A DNA stretch of 64,000 bases from contig JAOZOH010000002.1 in the NCBI GenBank assembly GCA_029933365.1, forward strand, positions 1 through 64,000, in the 5' to 3' direction. Shown here in pieces: positions 26,606-34,164 of the stretch; the stretch's first letter is position 1, and each line of letters opens with the position of its first letter. Both the position numbers and the translations under genes were made by a program. The notes under the pieces were generated by a model. It made no database searches, had not been told where the DNA came from, and saw only the letters and a list, made by a program, of their open reading frames with translations. Source of the DNA: Desulfuromusa sp. Lineage in GTDB: Bacteria; Desulfobacterota; Desulfuromonadia; Desulfuromonadales; Geopsychrobacteraceae.

Positions 26606-27381
26606 TATTTCCACATATTGATCCAGTTATTTTCAGCATTGGTCCGCTTGCAGTCCGCTGGTATGGGATGATGTATCTATTGGGTTTTGCCGGTGGCTAT
26701 TTCATGATGTGTCATGTCGCCAAGCTACGTGAAATGCCAATAAATAAAGATACTATTTCTGATCTACTGTTCTATGCGGTTCTGGGTGTGGTGATTGGCG
26801 GACGTCTTGGCTACACTCTGTTTTATAATGCCAAGTACTATTTAAGCCATCCTCTGGAAATCTTTTATGTCTGGGAAGGGGGGATGAGCTTTCATGGTGG
26901 ACTCCTTGGAGTATTGCTTGTCCTGTTCCTGTTTTGTCGTCGACGTGAATTACCTCTTTTGTTGGTTGGTGATTTAGCTGTTTCTGCCGTCCCGATTGGG
27001 CTTGGGTTTGGAAGAATTGGTAATTTTATTAATGCCGAACTCTGGGGGAGGGTGACTGATCATCCCTGGGGAATTGTCTTCCCTGGTGGCGGTTCAATGC
27101 CACGCCATCCCAGCCAACTCTATGAAGCGGGTCTTGAGGGCTTGGTGTTATTTATTATTATTTATCTGCTGCATCGTTTCGGGGTGTGTCGCGGTATTCC
27201 CGCTTTCAGTTTTATCTTTTTGTATGGCACATTTCGTTTTTTGATTGAATTTGTTCGTCAGCCGGATAGTCAGCTCGGGTTTCTTTGGGGAGGGGCAACT
27301 ATGGGGCAGCTGCTTTCTCTACCGATGGTTCTATTTGGGCTGGGCGGATTGTTCTATGTGCTAAAGAAGAGAGACTCATGA
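26602..27381 (+). CDS. lgt: Prolipoprotein diacylglyceryl transferase
   Basis: Lgt adds diacylglycerol from phosphatidylglycerol to the lipobox cysteine, the first step in lipoprotein maturation. The 259-residue membrane protein has about seven helices. Signatures are VRWYGMMYLLGF, GGRLGYTLFYN, YVWEGGMSFHGGLLG (the functional histidine/glycine region) and the Lgt hallmark GFGRIGNFINAELWGR. It overlaps the upstream pseudouridine synthase and the downstream phosphatase gene, forming a tight three-gene unit. Several lipoprotein genes occur in this window. Confidence 0.95.
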   Translation: MIFPHIDPVIFSIGPLAVRWYGMMYLLGFAGGYFMMCHVAKLREMPINKDTISDLLFYAVLGVVIGGRLGYTLFYNAKYYLSHPLEIFYVWEGGMSFHGGLLGVLLVLFLFCRRRELPLLLVGDLAVSAVPIGLGFGRIGNFINAELWGRVTDHPWGIVFPGGGSMPRHPSQLYEAGLEGLVLFIIIYLLHRFGVCRGIPAFSFIFLYGTFRFLIEFVRQPDSQLGFLWGGATMGQLLSLPMVLFGLGGLFYVLKKRDS

Positions 27382-27992
27382 GCCAGATAGAAGCGGTTAT
27401 TTTCGATTGTGATGGGGTGATGTTTGAAAGTCGCCGGGCAAATCTGGCCTATTATAATCGAATTTTGGAAGAATTTTCCTACCCTCCGGTCTCCACTGAG
27501 CAAAAAGAGCTGGTACAAATGTGTCATACTGCCAGTTCCCCAGTCGTCTTAGCAAACCTTTTACGCAAGGAAGATTTATCCTCAGCACTTATTTTTTCAG
27601 CAACTTTGGACTATCGGGAATTTATTCCACATATGGAACCGAAGTCTGATTTAATCGAGCTTTTAGAACAGCTCCTCGATTACTACCCCATGGCTATCGC
27701 AACCAATCGTGGCCAAAGTATATTGGCGATTCTTGATCATTTTAACCTGCATAGTTATTTTTCAGTGGTTGTCACAAGTCATGATGTTGAGCATCCCAAG
27801 CCTGCTCCAGATATGTTGTTTTTGGCTGCAGAATCACTCAATATTAAACCTGAAAATTGTTTGTTCATTGGTGATTCCGAACTGGATAAGCTTGCGGCTA
27901 CTGAGGCAAATATGCAATTTGCCAGTTATGGCAGGGAGGTTTCAGGGGTGATTTCATTATTGAATCATTTGGAATTACTTGACTATCTATAA
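27378..27992 (+). CDS. HAD-family phosphatase (phosphoglycolate phosphatase-like)
   Basis: Started at ATG 27378 (overlapping the lgt stop as ATGA) it has 204 residues; an in-frame codon at 27285 would add 31 residues read from within lgt and is rejected. Motif I is IFDCDGVMFESR (nucleophile aspartate). Motif II is in AIATNRG. The motif III lysine is in HPKPAPDML, and motif IV is LFIGDSELDKLAA. A small helical cap lies between motifs I and II. The substrate is probably a small phosphate ester such as phosphoglycolate but is unknown. The last ten bases overlap the convergent membrane-protein gene. Confidence 0.85.
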   Translation: MSQIEAVIFDCDGVMFESRRANLAYYNRILEEFSYPPVSTEQKELVQMCHTASSPVVLANLLRKEDLSSALIFSATLDYREFIPHMEPKSDLIELLEQLLDYYPMAIATNRGQSILAILDHFNLHSYFSVVVTSHDVEHPKPAPDMLFLAAESLNIKPENCLFIGDSELDKLAATEANMQFASYGREVSGVISLLNHLELLDYL

Positions 27993-28480
27993 TTTTTGAC
28001 TTCTTTACCTTGGAGCTTATTCAAAAGTAAAAAGCTGAACATAACAACAGCAAACATATTAATGCCAAAAGCAGATATCTCATTTGGCAGGCCGGTTTGA
28101 ATCTGGCAGTAGCCTCCGAAAAGAAAATTGAAACTAAAGTGAGTCATCCCTTCCACTAAGCTGATTCTGATACCAGCTAATACCCCAGAAATGAACGAAT
28201 AATAGAGTCCGGCCAGGGCAAAATAGGGGATTTGCAGCAGTTGAATAATCAGGGAGAGGTTTAATCCTGCGGTCTTTTGTCTGAATAACAGAATGCCAGC
28301 AATGATGCTGATAATAAATGGAACAAGATATATCAACAGAAACAGCAGAAACTTAAAGTTATCCAGGACGTTCGCCATCCGGTAAATCATAATAGAAAGT
28401 CCCCAGATGCCTCCAATAATTTCCAGGATAGCAATAAATCGCAGCAACAATCGGTTCAAAATAATTCCTTTTATATCCAA
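27983..28480 (-). CDS. Four-helix membrane protein of unknown function
   Basis: The 165-residue product is strongly hydrophobic. Helices run at about 14-34, 43-65, 72-95 and 138-158, with a less hydrophobic patch (SLVEGMTHFSFNFLFGGYCQIQTGLPNEIS) before the last helix. I do not recognise a family. The first codon at 28480 is TTG. A second TTG seven codons in (28459) has AAAGGA at the right distance and is the better start. The gene is convergent with the HAD phosphatase (ten-base overlap) and lies beyond the terminator of the cytochrome operon, so it probably has its own promoter. Confidence 0.6.
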   Translation of the reverse strand: MDIKGIILNRLLLRFIAILEIIGGIWGLSIMIYRMANVLDNFKFLLFLLIYLVPFIISIIAGILLFRQKTAGLNLSLIIQLLQIPYFALAGLYYSFISGVLAGIRISLVEGMTHFSFNFLFGGYCQIQTGLPNEISAFGINMFAVVMFSFLLLNKLQGKEVKNYR

Positions 28481-28487
28481 ACCAGAC

Positions 28488-28519
28488 TAAAAAATCCCCG
28501 GCAGCGAAAGCTGCCGGGG
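28488..28519 (-). terminator. Terminator of the multiheme cytochrome operon
   Basis: A perfect ten-base stem CCCCGGCAGC / GCTGCCGGGG with a four-base loop (28496-28519) is followed, in minus-strand sense, by A and six T. It lies 40 bases behind the multiheme cytochrome stop. Confidence 0.93.
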
Positions 28520-28559
28520 CACATGAGAGGAGAGATGATCTTCTCAGGGAATGTATTAA

Positions 28560-30932
28560 TTATTTCTTGGTTATAGGAGCATGTTTTGCCATGTTTTTAA
28601 GCATCTCGTTCATCTTGTCCTGGTGTTCTTTTGGATTCAGCATCCCTTCTTTGCTGACTTTCTCCCAGAGCTCAACTTCACTCATATTCTGGTGACAACC
28701 CATACAGGTGTTCGTACGTAAGAACGTATCGAGTTCCTTTTTGTTGAAAGCACGGCTAAGAGGCCAGTGGCTGCCAACTGTTGCCAACTGGGTTCCATCA
28801 CGTGTGACAATTTGCGACCAGTCAAAGTCCAGCTTTGGAATGGCTTGGATTTGGACACTGTGTTTGCCTGGAATAATCTCCCCAGTTTGTGCGTCGAGCA
28901 AATCTGCGACGTAGTTTTCGTGCTGTTTGGTGCCGAATGTTCCATTACCCAGACCAAGACCTGCTACCTTGGTGTTGCTGTGACAGCTTTCGCAGGTTCT
29001 TGCTTTACGCTGGGCGGTATGTGGTTGTACCGGAGCCATGTCGATTGCCAATGGAACATGTTCCTGTCCCACATACTTGGCCTCATCGGGAGCATCAGCA
29101 ATCATGTTATTAATAATAACCTTGCCGGTATCATCGACGACCGTGTAAGTCACTTGACAGCCCGGCATGAGCGGACTGACCTTGCCTTCACCGCCGACGC
29201 CAAGAACCGGATCTTCCCAGCGCAGATAGGAGCGACTTTCCATCGATTTGCCAGCCACAAATGTACCACCAGTGCCCAGTTTCGATTCTGCGGTCTGACC
29301 TTGGGAATCGTGGTTGTTACCCGAAGCGATCCAGTCTGTTGCCCCTTTTTGCTTGCCGTCTTTACTGCTGTAGTCAACCTTCACGTGACAACCGTAACAC
29401 TGCGGTGCCCAGGAGGCATGACAGGTGTAACATTCCAATTTTTCGATGTGGCCACTGATGGAGTCCATAGCAACTTTAGCGGATGGATCTTTCCATGTGT
29501 CTGCTTTATTGATCGCTTTGAGTCCTGCGACCTCAAAATCGTTTCCGGTTGCCGAATGAACGATAACCTTGTTGCCACGCCGGATGACATTACCTATGGG
29601 GTTGCCGCGGGTTGACAGGATAAAGCCGTCTTCAGCATCATAGGGATACCCGAACTGTTGACCGGTAATCATCAGTTTTTCGGCGACACCACGTGGCTTA
29701 GTCATCTCTTTGCGACCAAATTCGTCACCGTAGCCGAGAGGCAGTTCCCAAGGATATTTCTTCGGGGTACCATGACAATCGGTACACTCGATTTCAACTT
29801 GACCCATCGTGGTGCCATGGATATTGCCGTCACCATGCATGTCGATACTGGTATGGCAATCCTGACAGAGCAATCCCCCTTCAGGGTTGCCTTTACGGCT
29901 TTGCTGCTGGTGGTGCAGGTCATCGGAAATGAACATGTACTTTTTGGTGTGTAGTTTAGGTTGTTTTCCTCCTGCTTCATTATATGGAGACCCGTAGGGA
30001 AACTCCATCAACCCCTGATAAGAAACACCAATCCGCTTGCCTCGGTTGTGACAGGAGTTACAGGTCTCTACCGGGATACCGTCAGTTTTACGATTGCCAG
30101 CAATCCGGTGCTTGAGCATATGCCCCGCCTCATCTTTTTTAATGCTCTTATCATTGCCTTCATAGAAACCATCATTGCTATAGAGAATATGACAGGCCGA
30201 GCAACCCATTCCGCGGTAATCACCGCGCTTTTCCCGACCACGGACACCGATATGACAGCGGTTGCAGTCGGTGCGCTGATAAGTCATGGCAGCTAATTTA
30301 GGATCCGCCTTGACCTCATCAACAGTTGGGTTCGGCATTTGTTTCAAGCTTTTCGGGTACTGCTTTGGATACATGGCGATCTGGTCCTTCATGTAGGCTT
30401 TGTATTCCTTAGTGCCGACAATCGGTACCTGAGAATCTACATCTTCTACATCGTAGTTCCCGTAGGGGTTTTTAAATTCAGCGGTCTCTTCAATCCCCCA
30501 AGTATGCAAGTTACCAGAAATTTTCCCCGATTCTGTATTCATTAGAGAGAGTTCTGCACGATAGCCGTAGCCAACGTGGCAGGCGCCACAGGTATTTTCC
30601 GCAATCCAGATCGAACCGGGATCGGGATAATATTCTTTGGGGCCAGGTGCCATCCGTAATGTTGCCGGAATTCCCTTATGGGCTTCTTCTTTTTTTGTTG
30701 CTGTCGGATTTCCGCCGTGGCACATAACGCAACCATCGGGATCTCCATGCATCTGCCCGTTCATTTTGAGCTGCTGAGCCATCGGCAGGTCTGCCGGCAC
30801 AATTTCTTCTATTCCGGCGTGGCAGTCGGTGGTTGTACATCCACCAGTCCAATCAGCGGCATATGCCATTGAACTCAAGAAGAATGTGGCCACACTGGCC
30901 ATTGTTAACAACGTCAACATTTTTTTAAGCAC
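28560..30932 (-). CDS. Large periplasmic multiheme c-type cytochrome (11 CxxCH plus one CX4CH)
   Basis: Started at GTG 30932, which has a GGGAGG site six bases before, the protein has 790 residues and a clean signal peptide ending SSMAYA-ADW. An ATG at 30974 would add 14 residues without signal character. I count eleven CxxCH heme sites (CVMCH, CGACH, CNRCH, CSACH, CNSCH, CQDCH, CTDCH, CYTCH, CYGCH, CESCH, CMGCH) and one unusual CTTTDCH just after the signal, suggesting up to 12 hemes. It is the last gene of a four-gene redox operon and probably the periplasmic electron acceptor or catalytic partner of the NrfD/FeS module. I do not assign a named complex; Hmc, Qrc and Cbc types are relatives by layout. 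Confidence 0.88.
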   Translation of the reverse strand: MLKKMLTLLTMASVATFFLSSMAYAADWTGGCTTTDCHAGIEEIVPADLPMAQQLKMNGQMHGDPDGCVMCHGGNPTATKKEEAHKGIPATLRMAPGPKEYYPDPGSIWIAENTCGACHVGYGYRAELSLMNTESGKISGNLHTWGIEETAEFKNPYGNYDVEDVDSQVPIVGTKEYKAYMKDQIAMYPKQYPKSLKQMPNPTVDEVKADPKLAAMTYQRTDCNRCHIGVRGREKRGDYRGMGCSACHILYSNDGFYEGNDKSIKKDEAGHMLKHRIAGNRKTDGIPVETCNSCHNRGKRIGVSYQGLMEFPYGSPYNEAGGKQPKLHTKKYMFISDDLHHQQQSRKGNPEGGLLCQDCHTSIDMHGDGNIHGTTMGQVEIECTDCHGTPKKYPWELPLGYGDEFGRKEMTKPRGVAEKLMITGQQFGYPYDAEDGFILSTRGNPIGNVIRRGNKVIVHSATGNDFEVAGLKAINKADTWKDPSAKVAMDSISGHIEKLECYTCHASWAPQCYGCHVKVDYSSKDGKQKGATDWIASGNNHDSQGQTAESKLGTGGTFVAGKSMESRSYLRWEDPVLGVGGEGKVSPLMPGCQVTYTVVDDTGKVIINNMIADAPDEAKYVGQEHVPLAIDMAPVQPHTAQRKARTCESCHSNTKVAGLGLGNGTFGTKQHENYVADLLDAQTGEIIPGKHSVQIQAIPKLDFDWSQIVTRDGTQLATVGSHWPLSRAFNKKELDTFLRTNTCMGCHQNMSEVELWEKVSKEGMLNPKEHQDKMNEMLKNMAKHAPITKK

Positions 30933-31027
30933 GATTACCTCCCTTTCACTGTACAAGTAATGATTTGTTCCCATCTGAGCTTATCTAACCTGGTTCAGAA
31001 GAGAACACTTCTTATTCAGGGCAACAA

Positions 31028-32242
31028 TTAATTACTATTCTTTCTGTGGCAGAGTTGCCCATTGATAATCGGGACTGCAACTTTTAGTAGCGCCGTATAA
31101 ATCAACAGTCCGAAAGCCAGAATGCCGAAACAGACAGTTAATTCATTGAGTGTGGGTTGATACTGAACAAAATCACCAAGGGGTGTTGGAATAAAACCTG
31201 AAATAACAAAACCAAGCCCTTTTTCAACCCAGATACCGACAACAATCATCACACAAGCAACATTCAAAAACCGCGGGTTCTCTCGAACCGGCAAGAGTAA
31301 AATAATTGCAGCAATGATATTCAGAATAACGGCAGACCAGATCCAGGGAGCCAGGACACTTTTTCCATGGAATCCAAGCAAAAAACTCAGGTGAATGGAA
31401 TGTTCTGAACCGGAGTAGAGCTCAGTAAATAATTCTGATCCAAACAGTAGCAGGTTGACCAGTAAACTAACGGTTACAATGACCCGAATTTTGGCGATAA
31501 CATCTTTATGAATTGAGCAGCACTTGAAATGTTCCATGATTTTGAAGACCAGAATAATAAATGCTGGGCCGGCAGAAAATGCTGATGCGAGGAAACGGGG
31601 TGCTATCAACCCGCTGTGCCAGAAAGGTCTGGCGGCCAACCCCTGAAATAGGAATGCGGTGATGGTGTGAATCAGAGGAGCCCAGGCGATAGCAAGAAAA
31701 ACTATTGGGACATAATGGCGTGCTACCAGTTTTTGCCCTTTATATTTTTTGTAGAGCACATAACCGCACACATAGATATTGAGAAGCAGGTAGCCGTTTA
31801 AAACCAGCACATCCCAGGTTAGCAGTGACATTGGCCAGTTGAAGACGCCGATGACAGGAAACATATGCCAGAGACGGTCAGGACGACCAATGTCGGCAGT
31901 GATAAAGAGGAGACACATAATCAGAGCGGCCACCGCCCAGAGCTCGGTAAAAATAACAACTTTGTGGATTTCTTCGTCTTTAAAAACATAGGCCGGAATA
32001 ACCATCATGACCGCTGCTGCCGCCATACCGACTAAAAAGGCGAAGTTGGAAATATAGAGCCCCCAGGAAACCTCATCTCCCATGCCGGTTGTGTACAAGC
32101 CATGAGCCAATTGTCGACTGAAGGCATTGAGTCCGAGCATGCTGATGGCAATCAGTGCAAACATCCAGAGGGCATAGGTCCGATTGCCGATCAGAACCGT
32201 TCTTGCCAGATTACTAATAACTCCAGGGGAACCTTTATTCAT
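31028..32242 (-). CDS. NrfD/PsrC-type quinone-interacting membrane subunit
   Basis: The 404-residue protein has nine to ten membrane helices and resembles the NrfD/HmcC/QrcD/CbcT group. These subunits bind menaquinol at the periplasmic side and pass electrons to a four-cluster ferredoxin-like partner. Phrases such as GLYISNFAFLVGMAAAAVMMVIPAY and the DIGRPDRLWHMF loop fit that family. It follows the FeS gene by 50 bases, with AAAAGGG before its ATG, and precedes the multiheme cytochrome by 95 bases. The complex probably exchanges electrons between the menaquinone pool and periplasmic cytochromes; the direction is not visible. Confidence 0.88.
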   Translation of the reverse strand: MNKGSPGVISNLARTVLIGNRTYALWMFALIAISMLGLNAFSRQLAHGLYTTGMGDEVSWGLYISNFAFLVGMAAAAVMMVIPAYVFKDEEIHKVVIFTELWAVAALIMCLLFITADIGRPDRLWHMFPVIGVFNWPMSLLTWDVLVLNGYLLLNIYVCGYVLYKKYKGQKLVARHYVPIVFLAIAWAPLIHTITAFLFQGLAARPFWHSGLIAPRFLASAFSAGPAFIILVFKIMEHFKCCSIHKDVIAKIRVIVTVSLLVNLLLFGSELFTELYSGSEHSIHLSFLLGFHGKSVLAPWIWSAVILNIIAAIILLLPVRENPRFLNVACVMIVVGIWVEKGLGFVISGFIPTPLGDFVQYQPTLNELTVCFGILAFGLLIYTALLKVAVPIINGQLCHRKNSN

Positions 32243-32292
32243 TGCTTAGCCCTTTTGACGGTTGTTGACAGATACAAACTGCTTTCAGCCAA

Positions 32293-33243
32293 CTATTTAG
32301 CAAAGGTGTAATAAAATTTTGGTAAAGTACTGGCTTCTTGTTTGAGGACAAAGACCCGTTCTTGTTCAATGATTTTGCGTACTTCACTTTCTGGATCTCT
32401 GAGGTTGCCAAATTTACGGGACCCAGTCGGGCATACTTCCATACAGGCTGGATATTCTCCACGCCGGGTTTTATGCAGACAGAAAGTACATTTTTCCATA
32501 ACACCCATGTAGCGGGGGCGGTTGGAGAGATAACCCATGTCGGGGTTCAGATCTTCGGCAGGAATCTGGGGTTTGGCAAAATTGAAACGTCTTGCATGGT
32601 AAGGACAAGCGGCTTCACAATAGCGACAACCTATGCACCAATTGTAATCAATAACAACAATGCCATCTTTTTCTTTCCAGGTGGCTTTTACCGGACAAAC
32701 TTCAATACACTTAGGTTCACGACATTGCTGACAGGCGACCGGCATATAAAAGAAATCTTCACTGGACGCCTCTTTTTCAGGGTAGTCATGACTTGATGTC
32801 TCCAGGTTGACCGTACCCTGTTTCATCTTCAAGACTCTGATGTACTGTTTCTGTGGGCTCCGAGACTGATTGTTTTCTTCCATGCAGGCATAAACACATT
32901 TTCGGCAACCGATACAGCGTCCAAGGTTGAGAACGTAGGCAAACTCGACCCCATCGATGGGTTGAGGGTCAGCGATTGTTGCTGAAACACCATATTGTTT
33001 GTCTATCCGCGCTTCGAGTTTGGCAAAGATTTCTTTTTTGTCATCATCGCTTAGTTGTTTGTAATGTTTTTGGATGAAATCATCCGTGGGTGGAACCTCC
33101 TCTGCATTGAGGAGAGGAGAGAGCGACACCGCAGTAGCAGCCGACAGGCAGGCTGCCCCAGCAAGGAAATATCGACGGCTGATGGTTGGTTCCTGCTGGA
33201 CCTCGTTCTTTAACTCATTGTTTCTTTTTTCTTCCGTACTCAT
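32293..33243 (-). CDS. Tat-exported ferredoxin-like protein with four [4Fe-4S] clusters
   Basis: The 316-residue protein has a twin-arginine signal, ISRRYFLAGAACLSAA (Arg23-Arg24), so it folds before export to the periplasm. Cysteine groups for four [4Fe-4S] clusters are seen: CIGCRKCVYAC, CQQCREPKCIEVCP, CIGCRYCEAACP, and CTFCLHKTRRGEYPACMEVCP. This is the NrfC/HmcB/QrcC pattern, the electron-wiring subunit between NrfD and cytochromes. Its start overlaps the stop of the tetraheme gene (ATGA). No molybdopterin subunit lies nearby, which sets the unit apart from true molybdoenzymes. Confidence 0.92.
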   Translation of the reverse strand: MSTEEKRNNELKNEVQQEPTISRRYFLAGAACLSAATAVSLSPLLNAEEVPPTDDFIQKHYKQLSDDDKKEIFAKLEARIDKQYGVSATIADPQPIDGVEFAYVLNLGRCIGCRKCVYACMEENNQSRSPQKQYIRVLKMKQGTVNLETSSHDYPEKEASSEDFFYMPVACQQCREPKCIEVCPVKATWKEKDGIVVIDYNWCIGCRYCEAACPYHARRFNFAKPQIPAEDLNPDMGYLSNRPRYMGVMEKCTFCLHKTRRGEYPACMEVCPTGSRKFGNLRDPESEVRKIIEQERVFVLKQEASTLPKFYYTFAK

Positions 33244-33902
33244 CAGAATCTCTCCTGGACAGATTCAGTCAAATATGCCGACTTGGGGTCATCATCAGAA
33301 TGTCTGGTTTTGCGGAGTGTTTTTTGCGGCCAGGTTGGTGCCGGAGCGGCAATCTTGTATTTGAACTTTGGTGAATGTGGGTCGTGACATTCGGTGCAAG
33401 TGAAATTGACAGGCTCTTCGCCGTCCTTGAGCAACCAGCTTCCCTGTCTCAGACCATGGGTTCCAGCCAACCAATCACGAACAATAATACCGTGACAACG
33501 GGCACAGAGTTTGTCAGGGTTCGCAAATCGGACTCTGCTTTCACCATCACCAGCAAGGCTGTCACGATCATAAATATGATGACAGTTATAACAACGATCA
33601 TTAACACCATGATCCAGTTTGACAGTAGGATGGGCAAACTGAGGACGAATCACATTCGGGTCTGGAACTTGGACACTGTGACAGATGAAACAATTTCCTG
33701 GCATCACAGTATTTACCAGAATTTCGCCACGTGCTGTTTCTGGTGTGTACCATTCAGCGTTGAGTGGAACAGGGTCGGGAATTTCAGGTCTATTATCCCC
33801 CCAGAAAAGGAAAATAAGAATAAGAATGACAGCTCCGGGGAGCAGAACTTTTTTCCAGAACTCACCGCTGTCAAAAAAAGTCTTTTTCTCTTTATTTTCC
33901 AT
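33243..33902 (-). CDS. Membrane-anchored tetraheme cytochrome c
   Basis: The 219-residue first gene of the operon has an uncleaved N-terminal membrane helix (about 17-34, LLPGAVILILIFLFW) and four CxxCH sites: CFICH, CYNCH, CARCH and CTECH. Several free histidines (PTVKLDHG, THG, HSPKF) could be distal ligands. AGGAGAG lies before the ATG. It probably links the NrfD/FeS module to the large cytochrome. The upstream region carries a sigma-54 promoter. Confidence 0.85.
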   Translation of the reverse strand: MENKEKKTFFDSGEFWKKVLLPGAVILILIFLFWGDNRPEIPDPVPLNAEWYTPETARGEILVNTVMPGNCFICHSVQVPDPNVIRPQFAHPTVKLDHGVNDRCYNCHHIYDRDSLAGDGESRVRFANPDKLCARCHGIIVRDWLAGTHGLRQGSWLLKDGEEPVNFTCTECHDPHSPKFKYKIAAPAPTWPQKTLRKTRHSDDDPKSAYLTESVQERF

Positions 33903-33976
33903 TGAACAATCTCTCCTGAATCAAAGGTTACAAATTTTTGGTTCTTCAATTGCAGTTATGAACAATAAAGCTTAAA

Positions 33977-33992
33977 AGCAGAAAGTGTGCCA
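33977..33992 (-). promoter_or_regulatory. Sigma-54 (-24/-12) promoter of the cytochrome operon
   Basis: In minus-strand sense the site is TGGCACACTTTCTGCT. The consensus is TGGCAC, five free bases, TTGC, A/T. Only one consensus base differs (C for the first T of TTGC), and the GG-to-GC spacing is exact. It lies 75 bases before the tetraheme start codon and beside a divergent sigma-54 activator gene pair. Confidence 0.75.
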
Positions 33993-34041
33993 CAAGTTAA
34001 ACTACTAGATATCAGCAGGTTGGGAATTTTATATTTGCCTG

Positions 34042-34125
34042 CTGGTACAAAATAAACCACATAACTGGTTCATATGTGATCATCTGTGTGGTATTATTCT
34101 CACCAGCTGAAGCTGTACCAGTTAT
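34042..34125. promoter_or_regulatory. Nested inverted repeats, candidate activator binding sites
   Basis: Three pairs of inverted words flank the space upstream of the sigma-54 promoter: CTGGTAC (34042-34048) / GTACCAG (34115-34121), ACCACA (34056-34061) / TGTGGT (34087-34092), and ATAACTGGT (34061-34069) / ACCAGTTAT (34117-34125). They lie 50-135 bases before the promoter, the range of upstream activator sites, and also before the kinase gene. Confidence 0.45.
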
Positions 34126-34164
34126 CATATTAATTGATTTGTCCCCCCGAAAGGACATGGATAG

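Noticed and set aside
27285..27377. 31-codon extension of the HAD phosphatase
   Set aside because: It overlaps the coding sequence of lgt; ATG 27378 overlaps the lgt stop and gives the usual HAD start.
28767..29615. Open frame of 282 codons on the + strand
   Set aside because: It is antisense to the multiheme cytochrome; the Cys/His-rich coding strand opens the complementary frame. The heme motifs on the minus strand decide the case.
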